In this document: positions 8,773 to 15,925 of the stretch, in pieces | How positions within the stretch are numbered: the stretch's first letter is position 1 | Layout: every line of letters starts with the position of its first letter | Source: Bacillus sp. EAC | Lineage (GTDB): Bacteria; Bacillota; Bacilli; Bacillales; Bacillaceae_G | Direction of reading: 5' to 3' | DNA length: 64,000 bases | Assembly (NCBI RefSeq): GCF_002156875.1 | Contig: NZ_NCSY01000004.1 | Location: 248,001-312,000 of the forward strand | Position numbers and translations under genes: made by a program | The notes under the pieces: generated by a model | The model's database searches: none | What the model saw: the letters and a program-made list of their open reading frames with translations, nothing else | What the model was told of the DNA's origin: nothing

Positions 8773-8849
8773 TTGTGTAAACTCAGTAAATAGGTGTAAG
8801 TTAAATTGTTGAATATACTCAGTAATTAATGTTGAGTATACTCAGTAAA
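8773..8849. promoter_or_regulatory. Three-copy operator between oxidoreductase and MarR gene
   Basis: Three 18-bp copies of TTGWRTAWACTCAGTAAW lie at 8773-8790, 8809-8826 and 8832-8849. The last contains the perfect palindrome GAGTATACTC (8834-8843). They occupy most of the divergent intergenic region, as expected for a MarR dimer controlling both genes. Confidence 0.65.
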
Positions 8850-8871
8850 ATGAAAATCGTCAAGGAGTAAA

Positions 8872-9336
8872 ATGATGAATAATAAATCTAACTTTAAACA
8901 AAACCCAACAGCAGGTGCTCTTTTAGAAATGCTATTTAAAACTACACATCATCTTCATAGGCAATTTGAAAATACCTTAAATACGTTTGATACACCTTCT
9001 GCTTTAACAGGGCCAAGGCTTAGATTCTTAATTACAGTAGAGGAAGCCGGTCAAATAAGAATGAGTGATATCGCTGCTAAACTTGGAATTCAACCACGAA
9101 CAGTAACACAATTTGTTGATGCTTTAGAAAAAGAAGACTATCTTATTCGGTGTTCCGATCCTGAAGATCGACGAGCGACACTTTTAAAAGTAGCTCCTCA
9201 GGCGTTGAAGGATATCAAAAAAGCGAGAGCTTCTATGAGTTTGGCGGCAGAAAAAACGTTAGCATATTTACCTCAAGAGCAGCGTACCCAACTATATAAT
9301 TTATTATTTGAGTTAAAACAAGAAGAGAATGTCTAG
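8872..9336 (+). CDS. MarR-family transcriptional regulator
   Basis: This 154-residue winged-helix protein has a DNA-binding region running from RMSDIAAKLGIQPRTVTQFVDALEKEDYLIR to the wing SDPEDRRATLLKV, a MarR hallmark. The flanking helices form the dimer interface. AAGGAG lies before ATG 8872. It is divergent from a quinone oxidoreductase and shares a triple operator with it, so autoregulation and control of the oxidoreductase are likely. No Cys suited to redox sensing is evident except the one in IRCSDPEDR next to the wing; the ligand is unknown. Confidence 0.88.
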   Translation: MMNNKSNFKQNPTAGALLEMLFKTTHHLHRQFENTLNTFDTPSALTGPRLRFLITVEEAGQIRMSDIAAKLGIQPRTVTQFVDALEKEDYLIRCSDPEDRRATLLKVAPQALKDIKKARASMSLAAEKTLAYLPQEQRTQLYNLLFELKQEENV

Positions 9337-9353
9337 AAGGATATTCTTTTTTT
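9326..9353 (+). terminator. Probable terminator of the MarR gene
   Basis: AGAATGTC and GATATTCT form a 7-of-8 stem overlapping the last codons, followed by T9. Confidence 0.5.
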
Positions 9354-9444
9354 TTAGTTTCATTTTAAATTGAATAATTGTAAAAGGAGTTCGAGGAATA
9401 AAATGAAAGATAAGTCAATGTGCAAATAGTGAGGAGATGTTTGA

Positions 9445-10119
9445 ATGCTAATCAATAAAGTGGTTTTACTTACGACTAATTTAGTGGAAACGAGAGATTT
9501 CTATATTAATAAGCTTCAATTTGAAAGTACAGAGATAATGAGTGATAGCTTCACAGTTAAAGTTGGAAATAGTTTACTCAAGTTTATAGAAACACAATCA
9601 GAAAAGGATCCATTTTATCATTTTGCCTTTAATATACCAGCAAATAAATTTAGGGAAGCGAAGGAATGGGCTCAAACAAAAGTGAATCTAACAATTGAAG
9701 ATGGAAAAGATGAGATTTTTTTTGAATTTCTAAATGCACATTCATTTTACTTTGAAGACCCATCTGGAAATATAGTTGAATTTATTTCCAGACATTCTAT
9801 TTCGCCAAATACCTCAAAAGATTTTTCACCAAAGTCAATTATTGGTATTAGTGAAATAAATGTTACAACAAAAGATGTTCATCTAATTGGTAACCGACTA
9901 ATTTTAAATGGCATTCAAGTTCGTGAGGATAGGGAAATAAATGAAAGTTTAAACTTCATGGGATCAAAAGGTTGTTTTTTACTTCTAGGTCCTCCTAAGA
10001 GAAGATGGCTATTTTCTGAAAAAATTGCTGAAGTTTTTCCTGTATCAATTACAGTTGATAACAAATTAGAAATCAAGGTTACGGATATTGGTGAGGTTAG
10101 TATTATTGAATTGAAATGA
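9445..10119 (+). CDS. VOC-family (glyoxalase/dioxygenase fold) protein
   Basis: This 224-residue protein has two half-modules of the vicinal oxygen chelate fold. The first is clear: KVVLLTTNLVETRDFYINKLQF at the N-terminus and FYFEDPSGNIVEFISR near residue 112, the usual strand bearing a metal-binding Glu. The second (residues 130-224, from GISEINVTTKDVHLIGNRL) is more diverged. Family members bind metals and act on vicinal groups or detoxify small molecules. GGAGATG precedes ATG 9445. No neighbour suggests a pathway. Confidence 0.75.
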   Translation: MLINKVVLLTTNLVETRDFYINKLQFESTEIMSDSFTVKVGNSLLKFIETQSEKDPFYHFAFNIPANKFREAKEWAQTKVNLTIEDGKDEIFFEFLNAHSFYFEDPSGNIVEFISRHSISPNTSKDFSPKSIIGISEINVTTKDVHLIGNRLILNGIQVREDREINESLNFMGSKGCFLLLGPPKRRWLFSEKIAEVFPVSITVDNKLEIKVTDIGEVSIIELK

Positions 10120-10248
10120 AATAAAATCATCTTAAACTATTTATATTGTACCTGCGAGAAATCCTGCTGGCTCTACCTCGAAAGTGGAGCGGCTTTTAGC
10201 GAATTTGTACTATCTTTTTGATAGAGCTAAAAAAAATAAAAATTTCGC

Positions 10249-10273
10249 GAACCTTTTTGTCATTCGAAACGAC
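10249..10273 (+). promoter_or_regulatory. Candidate ECF-type promoter of the sigma operon
   Basis: GAACC (10249-10253) is followed after 16 bases by CGAC (10270-10273). The GAAC-N16-CGAC architecture is typical of ECF sigma promoters. It lies 34 bp upstream of the sigma factor start, consistent with autoregulation. Confidence 0.5.
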
Positions 10274-10306
10274 TTACTTTATGAAAGGGGGAGGTGACAA
10301 GAGCAT

Positions 10307-10885
10307 TTGATGATTAATAGAGAGTCTGAAAAAAAAGAAGCATATTTTAATAGATGGATGAATGAAATTAAATCTGGTAATCAACAAGCTTTCTCAGAAA
10401 TTTATAAAGAGTTTGCACCAAGAATCTACGGTTACTTTCGCATTCAATTAAAAAATGAAAGTGATATTCAGGATTTAATGCAACTCGTATTTTTGACGAT
10501 TTGGCGAAGTGCAAAAAGTTATCATGCTGAATCTAGTCTTTCCTCATGGATTTTCGGTATTGCTAGACACAAGCTGTTAGATTATTTAAGACAACAGTAC
10601 AAAGTGAAGACCTGGGATATTTCTGATATCGAATCGATGGAGATAGAATCAGAAGCATTAGAACAGGATTTTACCGAAGACTTAATAACTGAAATTACTA
10701 TTTCAAATGCACTTGATGCCCTGCCTCCTTCATATGCGGAATTACTCTATTTAGTATTAAAAGAGTCTATGAGTTACAAAGAGATTAGTTATCTACTAAA
10801 AATTCCAATTGGAACGGTTAAAAGCAGGATGTATCAAGCAAAAATCCACTTAAAGAAACAATTACAAATGGAAGGGGGAAGATGA
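10307..10885 (+). CDS. ECF-type RNA polymerase sigma factor
   Basis: This 192-residue sigma-70 family ECF factor has region 2 from FSEIYKEFAPRIYGYF to SSWIFGIARHKLLDYLR, which contacts the -10 element and core polymerase. Region 4 lies near the C-terminus (ALDALPPSYAELLYLV, then SYKEISYLLKIPIGTVKSRM). GGAGGTGA sits 9 bases before TTG 10307 and 12 before the next ATG, so the TTG start is preferred. The next gene overlaps its stop and encodes a zinc-finger anti-sigma factor. The stimulus is unknown. Confidence 0.9.
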   Translation: MMINRESEKKEAYFNRWMNEIKSGNQQAFSEIYKEFAPRIYGYFRIQLKNESDIQDLMQLVFLTIWRSAKSYHAESSLSSWIFGIARHKLLDYLRQQYKVKTWDISDIESMEIESEALEQDFTEDLITEITISNALDALPPSYAELLYLVLKESMSYKEISYLLKIPIGTVKSRMYQAKIHLKKQLQMEGGR

Positions 10886-11271
10886 TGAGCGCTCAGTGTG
10901 ATCAAGTAAAGGAACTTTTACCGTGGTTAATGAATGGAACTTTACGTAGTGAAGAAACGATTATTGCATTAGAACATGTCAAACAATGTAAGAATTGTAA
11001 AAAGGAATTAGTTTTTTTAGTCACTATTCAAAATCAGATTAAAGAGAAGCAAGAGCTGATACCTTCTGTTAGTTTTACGAATGAGCTATGGGAAAATATT
11101 CTTCTGGCTGAGCCGGAAATAAGAACGAATAGAAATAGTTCGTTTTCTGATATACGAAATGCATTTAACTTGGCGCTTTCCCCCTTTAAAATTCTAAAAC
11201 TTACATTTCATAAAATGTTTGGAACCGTAAAATGGGAAGCGAAACAGATTTATAAAGAACTAGAACATTAA
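10882..11271 (+). CDS. Anti-sigma factor with ZAS-type zinc finger
   Basis: This protein of about 129 residues carries the anti-sigma zinc motif H-x3-C-x2-C in EHVKQCKNCKKEL near residue 31, with an earlier Cys in AQCDQVKELLPW, the standard HCC zinc module that holds an ECF sigma factor inactive. The C-terminal half has only weak hydrophobicity (FNLALSPFKILKL), so a membrane anchor is doubtful and it may be a soluble sensor. Two start codons (10882 and 10885) overlap the sigma stop, showing translational coupling; spacing from GGGGGA favours the second. Confidence 0.85.
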   Translation: MMSAQCDQVKELLPWLMNGTLRSEETIIALEHVKQCKNCKKELVFLVTIQNQIKEKQELIPSVSFTNELWENILLAEPEIRTNRNSSFSDIRNAFNLALSPFKILKLTFHKMFGTVKWEAKQIYKELEH

Positions 11272-11294
11272 TTAGAATAGAGGAGTTGGATAGA

Positions 11295-11615
11295 ATGTCA
11301 AAAGAATTTTACGAAAATAACCATAACCATAACCAAGTGAATTGGGATGCAAAAGAAGTAGGGAATTTATTAGGAGTTGTTTCAGAAAAAGTACCCGATT
11401 TGTTTAGTAAATTATTTAAGATTTTATATTCAGAAGAATCTGCGCGTGAAATGGGTAAAGCAGTAGGAAGTCTATATAAAGAGTTAAAAGAAGCTGGCAT
11501 CCCACAAGATGTTGCCTTGAAAATGACGACTGATTATATGCTATCACTAAAGGACGTAACACGTGTTGTTAGCAATCAGAATAGCTATAACAATGAACCA
11601 AAGAATGAGATATAG
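11295..11615 (+). CDS. Unknown small protein in the ECF sigma operon
   Basis: The protein has 106 residues if started at ATG 11295, which AGGAG precedes by 9 bases; a TTG nine bases upstream is possible but worse placed. It opens with an Asn/His-rich segment (ENNHNHNQVNW) followed by predicted amphipathic helices (VSEKVPDLFSKLFKILYS, AREMGKAVGSLYKELKEAG). No membrane segment, Cys or known domain is seen. It sits 23 bp after the anti-sigma gene and 9 bp before another small gene, so it is very probably part of the sigma regulon. Function is unknown. Confidence 0.75.
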   Translation: MSKEFYENNHNHNQVNWDAKEVGNLLGVVSEKVPDLFSKLFKILYSEESAREMGKAVGSLYKELKEAGIPQDVALKMTTDYMLSLKDVTRVVSNQNSYNNEPKNEI

Positions 11616-11624
11616 GATTATCAA

Positions 11625-11843
11625 ATGAATATCTTATCTATCATCATAAGATCATTTTCAAGTGTAGGGAAACTAAGTGTACTATATGTTAAGAGTAATT
11701 TTATTAAAAAATCAGCGATTAAGAAATTCAAAAACGAATTAAACAAGATGGGCATTGCAGAGGCTGACGTTTTAATACTTACTCAAAACTATTCAGATAT
11801 GGTTAATTTAAATCCATTATTATATTTGAAGAAAAATAAGTGA
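11625..11843 (+). CDS. Unknown small basic protein, last gene of ECF operon
   Basis: This is a 72-residue protein starting MNILSIIIRSFSSVGKL, with a mildly hydrophobic, amphipathic N-terminus and several Lys clusters (KKSAIKKFKNELNK). It lacks a clear membrane span and any recognised domain. The gene starts 9 bp after the preceding stop, but no strong Shine-Dalgarno is visible, which suggests translational coupling. A terminator follows at 11868. The Lys-rich, amphipathic character would fit a membrane-surface or nucleic-acid contact, but that is only a guess. Confidence 0.6.
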   Translation: MNILSIIIRSFSSVGKLSVLYVKSNFIKKSAIKKFKNELNKMGIAEADVLILTQNYSDMVNLNPLLYLKKNK

Positions 11844-11867
11844 ACATAAAAATATGCATTGGAATTT

Positions 11868-11895
11868 AAGTCACCTTTTTTATGGTGACTTTTTG
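11868..11895 (+). terminator. Terminator of the ECF operon
   Basis: AAGTCACC (11868-11875) pairs with GGTGACTT (11884-11891), followed by TTT. Confidence 0.8.
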
Positions 11896-12044
11896 CATTT
11901 AAAGTAGGTTTTTACTAGATTTTTGTCGAATATTAAATGTGAAACTTAAATAAGCTGTATGTAATTTCATCGGTCTTTTTAACATGTTCTTAGCTTACAT
12001 TTCTAATAAGAGAGCATTTATCAGGCTAAGAATGAGGTGGAATT

Positions 12045-12389
12045 ATGCGGAAAATAAGAGTAAAACAAAGTAAAGGTCAGTCCATTATCGGAATGATCAT
12101 CGGAATTATTTTTGTCATCATTGGTTTTACAATGGTTATACCAAATGCTGGTTGGTTTGGATTACTATGGACCTCAATTGCTTTAATGCTTACGATTATA
12201 AACGGGTATAACGCATTTAATGCGCGAGGAATAGCTAACTATGAAATAAATGTTGATGATAATCGGTTGAAAAAGGAAGAAGATTTTGAAGTGAAACTAC
12301 GGAAGTTAAATAAATTAAAGGATGATGGAATTATTTCGGAAAGTGAATTTATCATTCAAAAGGAAAAAATTCTTGAACAAGATATTTAA
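12045..12389 (+). CDS. Two-span membrane protein with SHOCT domain
   Basis: This 114-residue protein has two adjacent hydrophobic spans (IIGMIIGIIFVIIGFTMVI and WFGLLWTSIALMLTIINGY). The C-terminus is a SHOCT-type helix pair, KLRKLNKLKDDGIISESEFIIQKEKIL, where LKDDGIISESEF is the family signature. SHOCT modules are thought to mediate oligomerisation of short membrane or cell-surface proteins. It is monocistronic with ATG 12045 preceded by GAGGTGG. Physiological role is unknown. Confidence 0.8.
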   Translation: MRKIRVKQSKGQSIIGMIIGIIFVIIGFTMVIPNAGWFGLLWTSIALMLTIINGYNAFNARGIANYEINVDDNRLKKEEDFEVKLRKLNKLKDDGIISESEFIIQKEKILEQDI

Positions 12390-12430
12390 TTTAAATTCTT
12401 AATCTTTTTTACTAGGAAGAAGGAAAGGAA

Positions 12431-13342
12431 ATGTTTATTAAGTTATTATTGGAAGTTATGTTGCCATTATTTTTTTATGTCATACTTGGCTATTTTTTTA
12501 AGCGGATTTTTAATCTTCATTTAGCAACTTTGACCAATCTTTTAGTCTATTTATCTCTTCCTGTAGCTGTATTTATGAAAATATATAATAGTCCATTATC
12601 TGGATCTGTCGCAGGTGGAGTATTAATTTATTTAATCGTACAGTTTGCAGTCATGTCCCTAGTTTCGTACGTAGTGTGTAGATGGAGACGAGTAGAGCCA
12701 TCAATGCGTGGAACATTTGCAAATAGTATCGCTTTAAATAATTCGGGGAATTTAGGATTACCGGTTAATGCATTAGTATTTAAAAATGATCCATTTGCTT
12801 TAAGTATTGGAGTTTTAATTGTACTCTTTCAAAATGTTATGACTTTTACAGTGGGGGTATACAACGCGGAGGCTGCAGTTAAAATGAAAGAAGCCATTGT
12901 TAAAATGCTTAAACTGCCTATTCTATATAGTGTTGCACTTGGATTTATTCTTCAACTATCACATGTGAAATTGCACTCAACTATTCTAACAGTTTTTGAT
13001 CCTGTTACGGATGCATTTGCACCATTTGCTCTTGTTACACTAGGTGCACAATTAGCTGAATCTGGCAAAGACATAAGTTGGAATAATCTAGCAATCAGTA
13101 ATTTGCTTCGTCTAATAGGTGGACCAATAATAGCATTCGGGCTTATTCAACTATTTGGTTTTGAAGGTGTAACAGCAAAAGCATTGTTTATTGGTAGTGC
13201 GTTTCCTAGTTCTAGAAATAGCGCACTTCTATCATTCAATGGCCCCCATGCGAGCTTTGCAGCACAAACAGTGATTACCTCAACAATAGTAAGTAGTATG
13301 ACGTTACCAATTGTCATCCAATTGGCAAGTGTACTTTTTTAA
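12431..13342 (+). CDS. AEC-family transporter (auxin efflux carrier-like permease)
   Basis: This 303-residue permease has about ten hydrophobic spans in two halves, beginning LLLEVMLPLFFYVILGYFF. The conserved region NSIALNNSGNLGLPV near residue 100 is the family motif where the first half breaks its helix with Asn/Pro/Gly. A matching break (GSAFPSSRNSALLS) occurs in the second half. Bacterial members export or import organic acids such as malate or malonate; the substrate cannot be inferred here. AAGGAAAGG precedes ATG 12431 and a strong terminator follows. Confidence 0.88.
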   Translation: MFIKLLLEVMLPLFFYVILGYFFKRIFNLHLATLTNLLVYLSLPVAVFMKIYNSPLSGSVAGGVLIYLIVQFAVMSLVSYVVCRWRRVEPSMRGTFANSIALNNSGNLGLPVNALVFKNDPFALSIGVLIVLFQNVMTFTVGVYNAEAAVKMKEAIVKMLKLPILYSVALGFILQLSHVKLHSTILTVFDPVTDAFAPFALVTLGAQLAESGKDISWNNLAISNLLRLIGGPIIAFGLIQLFGFEGVTAKALFIGSAFPSSRNSALLSFNGPHASFAAQTVITSTIVSSMTLPIVIQLASVLF

Positions 13343-13343
13343 A

Positions 13344-13381
13344 GAAAAAAGTGATTGTCATTATGACAATCACTTCAATTT
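13344..13381. terminator. Bidirectional terminator
   Basis: AGTGATTGTCA (13350-13360) pairs with TGACAATCACT (13364-13374) with a 3-base loop. An A-run on the left and a T-rich run on the right serve the AEC gene and the convergent small gene. Confidence 0.88.
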
Positions 13382-13383
13382 TT

Positions 13384-13644
13384 TTATTTATTGTTTTCTT
13401 TATAATATAATTCCAGTTTATATTTCAGGCTTTCAATCTGCGACTTTTGAGAAATTGGAAACCCATTTTTTCTAGTTTTTACACTACACATCCAACATGA
13501 ACAATGGACTTTTCCCTTCGCAAAATAGCCAGGATACTTTGCTGAATAGCCCAAAAAATTTACGAGTTTAAGTTTTCGCGAAATAACTCTTTGTCTTTGA
13601 TACCTAAAATAACTACGGTTTCTTTTTTGAAGATGATGATTCAT
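13384..13644 (-). CDS. Small basic Cys-rich conserved protein (CSCWMC motif), unknown function
   Basis: This 86-residue, very basic protein has an N-terminal Arg/Tyr/Gln-rich stretch (KRNRSYFRYQRQRVISRK), a central KGKVHCSCWMCSVKT with a CxC-x2-C cluster and adjacent His, and a Lys-rich C-terminal helix. The Cys cluster looks like a zinc knuckle. I recall similar small proteins of unknown function being scattered through several bacterial phyla, but I cannot name the family. Size, charge and the Cys cluster resemble ribosome-associated or RNA-binding proteins. AGGGAG lies 9 bases before ATG. The start is embedded in a large RNA structure (13646-13730), which suggests translational control. 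Confidence 0.75.
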   Translation of the reverse strand: MNHHLQKRNRSYFRYQRQRVISRKLKLVNFLGYSAKYPGYFAKGKVHCSCWMCSVKTRKNGFPISQKSQIESLKYKLELYYKENNK

Positions 13645-13645
13645 T

Positions 13646-13730
13646 GGTTAACACTCCCTAGAAAATGGCTCAACCTGTAAAAGTCCCTAGGGTAGTACTA
13701 GACGATTACAGGTTGAGTATTGTGTTAACC
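13646..13730 (-). promoter_or_regulatory. Structured 5-prime leader, candidate cis-regulatory RNA
   Basis: Read on the minus strand, GGTTAACAC (13730-13722) pairs perfectly with GTGTTAACC (13654-13646), ending one base before the ATG. Inside it, CTCAACCTGTAA (13717-13706) pairs perfectly with TTACAGGTTGAG (13680-13669). The 25-base apical loop contains CCCTAGGG (13685-13692), and its CCCTAG can pair with CTAGGG (13656-13661), which overlaps the Shine-Dalgarno sequence. This gives two nested stems plus a possible pseudoknot that would mask initiation. There is no T-run, so it is not a terminator. It matches no riboswitch I recognise. Confidence 0.6.
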
Positions 13731-13799
13731 CTATGTGAAAATAAATTCAATGACATCTACTCCTTAAAGGCTGTTTTTCTATTCTATTAAACATAATAC

Positions 13800-13827
13800 A
13801 GTATATTTTATTTTTTTATATAGTCAA
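13800..13827 (-). promoter_or_regulatory. Probable sigma-A promoter for the CSCWMC gene
   Basis: On the minus strand, TTGACT (13827-13822) and TATACT (13805-13800) are separated by 16 bases. Transcription would start near 13793, giving a leader of about 150 nt that contains the full structure at 13646-13730. Confidence 0.5.
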
Positions 13828-13856
13828 ATCGGACGATTGTAAGGGAGAAAATACGC

Positions 13857-14429
13857 ATGCTAAATTCAGAAAAAGATATTATAAACCTTGTAAAAAATGA
13901 CAAATGGATGATGGATATATTAAACACGGCAAAAGAATTACAATTACCTGATTGGTGGGTTTGCGCTGGATTTGTTCGCTCGAAAATTTGGGATACATTA
14001 CATGGATTTGATGAAAGGACCATCATAGACGATATTGATGTCATTTACTTTGATCCATTCAATGTAGATGAGATGGTAGAAAAGGAATATGAAGAGATGT
14101 TAAAAAGTAAACTTCCAAATCTTCCTTGGTCAGTAAAGAATGAAGCGAGAATGCATTTAATTAATAATTTACCACCTTATCACTCTTCTATTGATGCGAT
14201 GTCGAAGTTTCCTGAAACAGCTACTGCACTTGGCTTGAGCATAAATGAAATGAGCGAAGTAGTTTTAGCAGCACCATGTGGTGTTGAGGATATATTAAAT
14301 TGTGTCATAAAGCCAACCCCTACTTTTCTTCAAACTAAAGAACTGATTCCAATTTTTGATGAGAGAGTTTCGAAAAAGAATTGGAATAAAAGGTGGACAA
14401 AAGTAAAACTTGTAGTTGAAAGTTATTAA
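13857..14429 (+). CDS. Nucleotidyltransferase-family protein (COG3575 type)
   Basis: This 190-residue protein resembles the small nucleotidyltransferase-like family with the motif WWVCAGFVRSKIWDTLHGF near residue 32 followed by DDIDVIYFDP, which supplies the Asp-x-Asp metal site. The C-terminal part contains AAPCGVEDILNCVIKPTPTF, also typical of the group. It probably has the polymerase-beta nucleotidyltransferase fold; the substrate is unknown. The gene is divergent from the CSCWMC gene with about 210 bp between them. AAGGGAG precedes ATG 13857. Confidence 0.8.
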   Translation: MLNSEKDIINLVKNDKWMMDILNTAKELQLPDWWVCAGFVRSKIWDTLHGFDERTIIDDIDVIYFDPFNVDEMVEKEYEEMLKSKLPNLPWSVKNEARMHLINNLPPYHSSIDAMSKFPETATALGLSINEMSEVVLAAPCGVEDILNCVIKPTPTFLQTKELIPIFDERVSKKNWNKRWTKVKLVVESY

Positions 14430-14495
14430 AAATAGATAATAATACATAGAACAATATCTAATTTTAGTAATAGACTATTTAGGGGGGATTTTTGA

Positions 14496-14972
14496 ATGAA
14501 AAAGATAATGTTTATTAGTTTGGCTATCATAAGTGTATTGTGTTTAGCAAGTTGCCAAACGAAAGACTATGGGAATAAGGATGGAAAGACGACGATTGAG
14601 GATAAGGATAAAACACCAGTTGAAAATAAAGATAATGAACCTAAAAATGAACTTACTCTTTATGGAAATGATGTTTTTAAAGATATTTCAGTCGTTCGAG
14701 AAGAGACAGTTAATAATGTTTTTCAAGTAGAAGGAAAAGCGAGTGTATTTGAAGCAATGTTTTTATACCGTTTAGAAGATGGGCATAACGTATTAGCTGA
14801 AGGAAGTGTCATGGCGGATCAAGGCGCACCAGAGTGGGGAAACTTTAAATTCAAGATTAACCATAAGCAAGCATCCAGCCCAAATGGCGTTTTAACTATA
14901 TACGTTGCTAGCGCCAAAGACGGGTCTCCTGAACATGAGTTGAATATACCAGTACAATTTCCAAATTATTAA
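14496..14972 (+). CDS. Lipoprotein with Gmad2-like domain
   Basis: This 158-residue lipoprotein has a signal sequence of about 20 residues ending in the lipobox LASC, then a charged Asp/Lys/Glu linker (KDGKTTIEDKDKTPVENK). The C-terminal 100 residues form an immunoglobulin-like domain of the Gmad2 type: VVREETVNNVFQVEGKASVF, then LAEGSVMADQGAPEWGNF. The domain occurs in spore-germination (GerM-type) and other surface lipoproteins. GGGGGG-rich DNA precedes ATG 14496. It stands alone. A cell-surface or spore-envelope role is inferred from the domain only. Confidence 0.85.
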   Translation: MKKIMFISLAIISVLCLASCQTKDYGNKDGKTTIEDKDKTPVENKDNEPKNELTLYGNDVFKDISVVREETVNNVFQVEGKASVFEAMFLYRLEDGHNVLAEGSVMADQGAPEWGNFKFKINHKQASSPNGVLTIYVASAKDGSPEHELNIPVQFPNY

Positions 14973-15016
14973 TAATAAAAAAGACTTTAGAAAACTCTAA
15001 AGTCTTTTTTATTATT
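14971..15016 (+). terminator. Long perfect terminator hairpin
   Basis: A 21-bp arm (14971-14991) pairs perfectly with 14996-15016 around a 4-base loop. The core is AAGACTTTAGA/TCTAAAGTCTT with T6. Confidence 0.9.
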
Positions 15017-15249
15017 AATTTGTAGAATTTCTTAAATTAATTTAATGTTTATATTAATGAAAATTAATAATTGAGCAAAATAAATAGTATCTATTGCAGT
15101 ATTTGCGTAGATTATTAAAAATTTCTAATGTTTTATTAATTAAATTTTAAAAAATATATAAGTTCGTTTTCATTTTTTACATATATGCTTATCTAATACA
15201 ATTAAATATTTCATAAGTGTTATTATAAGGAAAATGAGGGATAAAATAA

Positions 15250-15918
15250 ATGAAAAAAATATTAATTATAGAAGACGAAAAAGAATTAGCAAATTTTATT
15301 AGGTTAGAACTTGAATATGAAGGAAATGAAGTTCATATTTCAAATGATGGACGAGATGGACTGAACCAAGCGATTGATAATGACTATGATTTAATTTTAC
15401 TTGATCTTATGCTACCGAACTTAAGTGGCATTGAAGTGTGTAGAAGAATTAGAGCACATAAAGATACACCAATTATTATGATAACTGCCAGAGATAGTGT
15501 CTTTGATCGTATTTCAGGTCTAGATAGTGGTGCAGATGACTATATTTCTAAGCCATTTGTAATCGAAGAGTTATTAGCACATATGCGAGCAATTTTTAGA
15601 CGTATCGATCGATCAACAAAAATTCACTGCTTAAAATTTAAGGATTTATCACTTGATTCTGCTGCGAGGGTTGTTAAAAAAGAAGAAACGGTTATTGATT
15701 TAACTAAAAAAGAATTCGATTTATTATATTTATTAATGAGCAATATCAATCGTGTTTTAACAAGAGAAATCTTATTAGAAACTGTATGGGGCTATGGCTC
15801 AACAATTGAAACGAATGTAGTAGATGTTTACATTAGTTATTTGAGAACAAAGCTAGATGATAAAAATAATACTTATATACACACTGTTCGAGGTACAGGG
15901 TATGTAATGAGAATGTAG
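15250..15918 (+). CDS. OmpR-family response regulator (ArlR-like)
   Basis: This 222-residue regulator has a receiver domain at residues 1-115 with phospho-acceptor Asp52 in LILLDLMLP, acidic pocket Glu8/Asp9, Thr in MITARD and Lys in ISKPF. The C-terminal winged helix (residues 125-222) ends in VVDVYISYLRTKLDDKNNTYIHTVRGTGYVMR, the OmpR signature. The sequence is close to ArlR-type regulators of Firmicutes. It overlaps in function with the histidine kinase gene 7 bp downstream. Targets cannot be read from the window. Confidence 0.92.
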   Translation: MKKILIIEDEKELANFIRLELEYEGNEVHISNDGRDGLNQAIDNDYDLILLDLMLPNLSGIEVCRRIRAHKDTPIIMITARDSVFDRISGLDSGADDYISKPFVIEELLAHMRAIFRRIDRSTKIHCLKFKDLSLDSAARVVKKEETVIDLTKKEFDLLYLLMSNINRVLTREILLETVWGYGSTIETNVVDVYISYLRTKLDDKNNTYIHTVRGTGYVMRM

Positions 15919-15925
15919 GTGGATT

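Noticed and set aside
9403-9429. Eight-codon frame MKDKSMCK before the VOC gene
   Set aside because: It has an acceptable upstream purine run but is too short and shows no attenuator structure.
10142-10200. GC-richer stretch that might be a degenerate subfamily element
   Set aside because: Only TGCGAGAAATCCTGC-like resemblance is seen and no ends or duplications are present.
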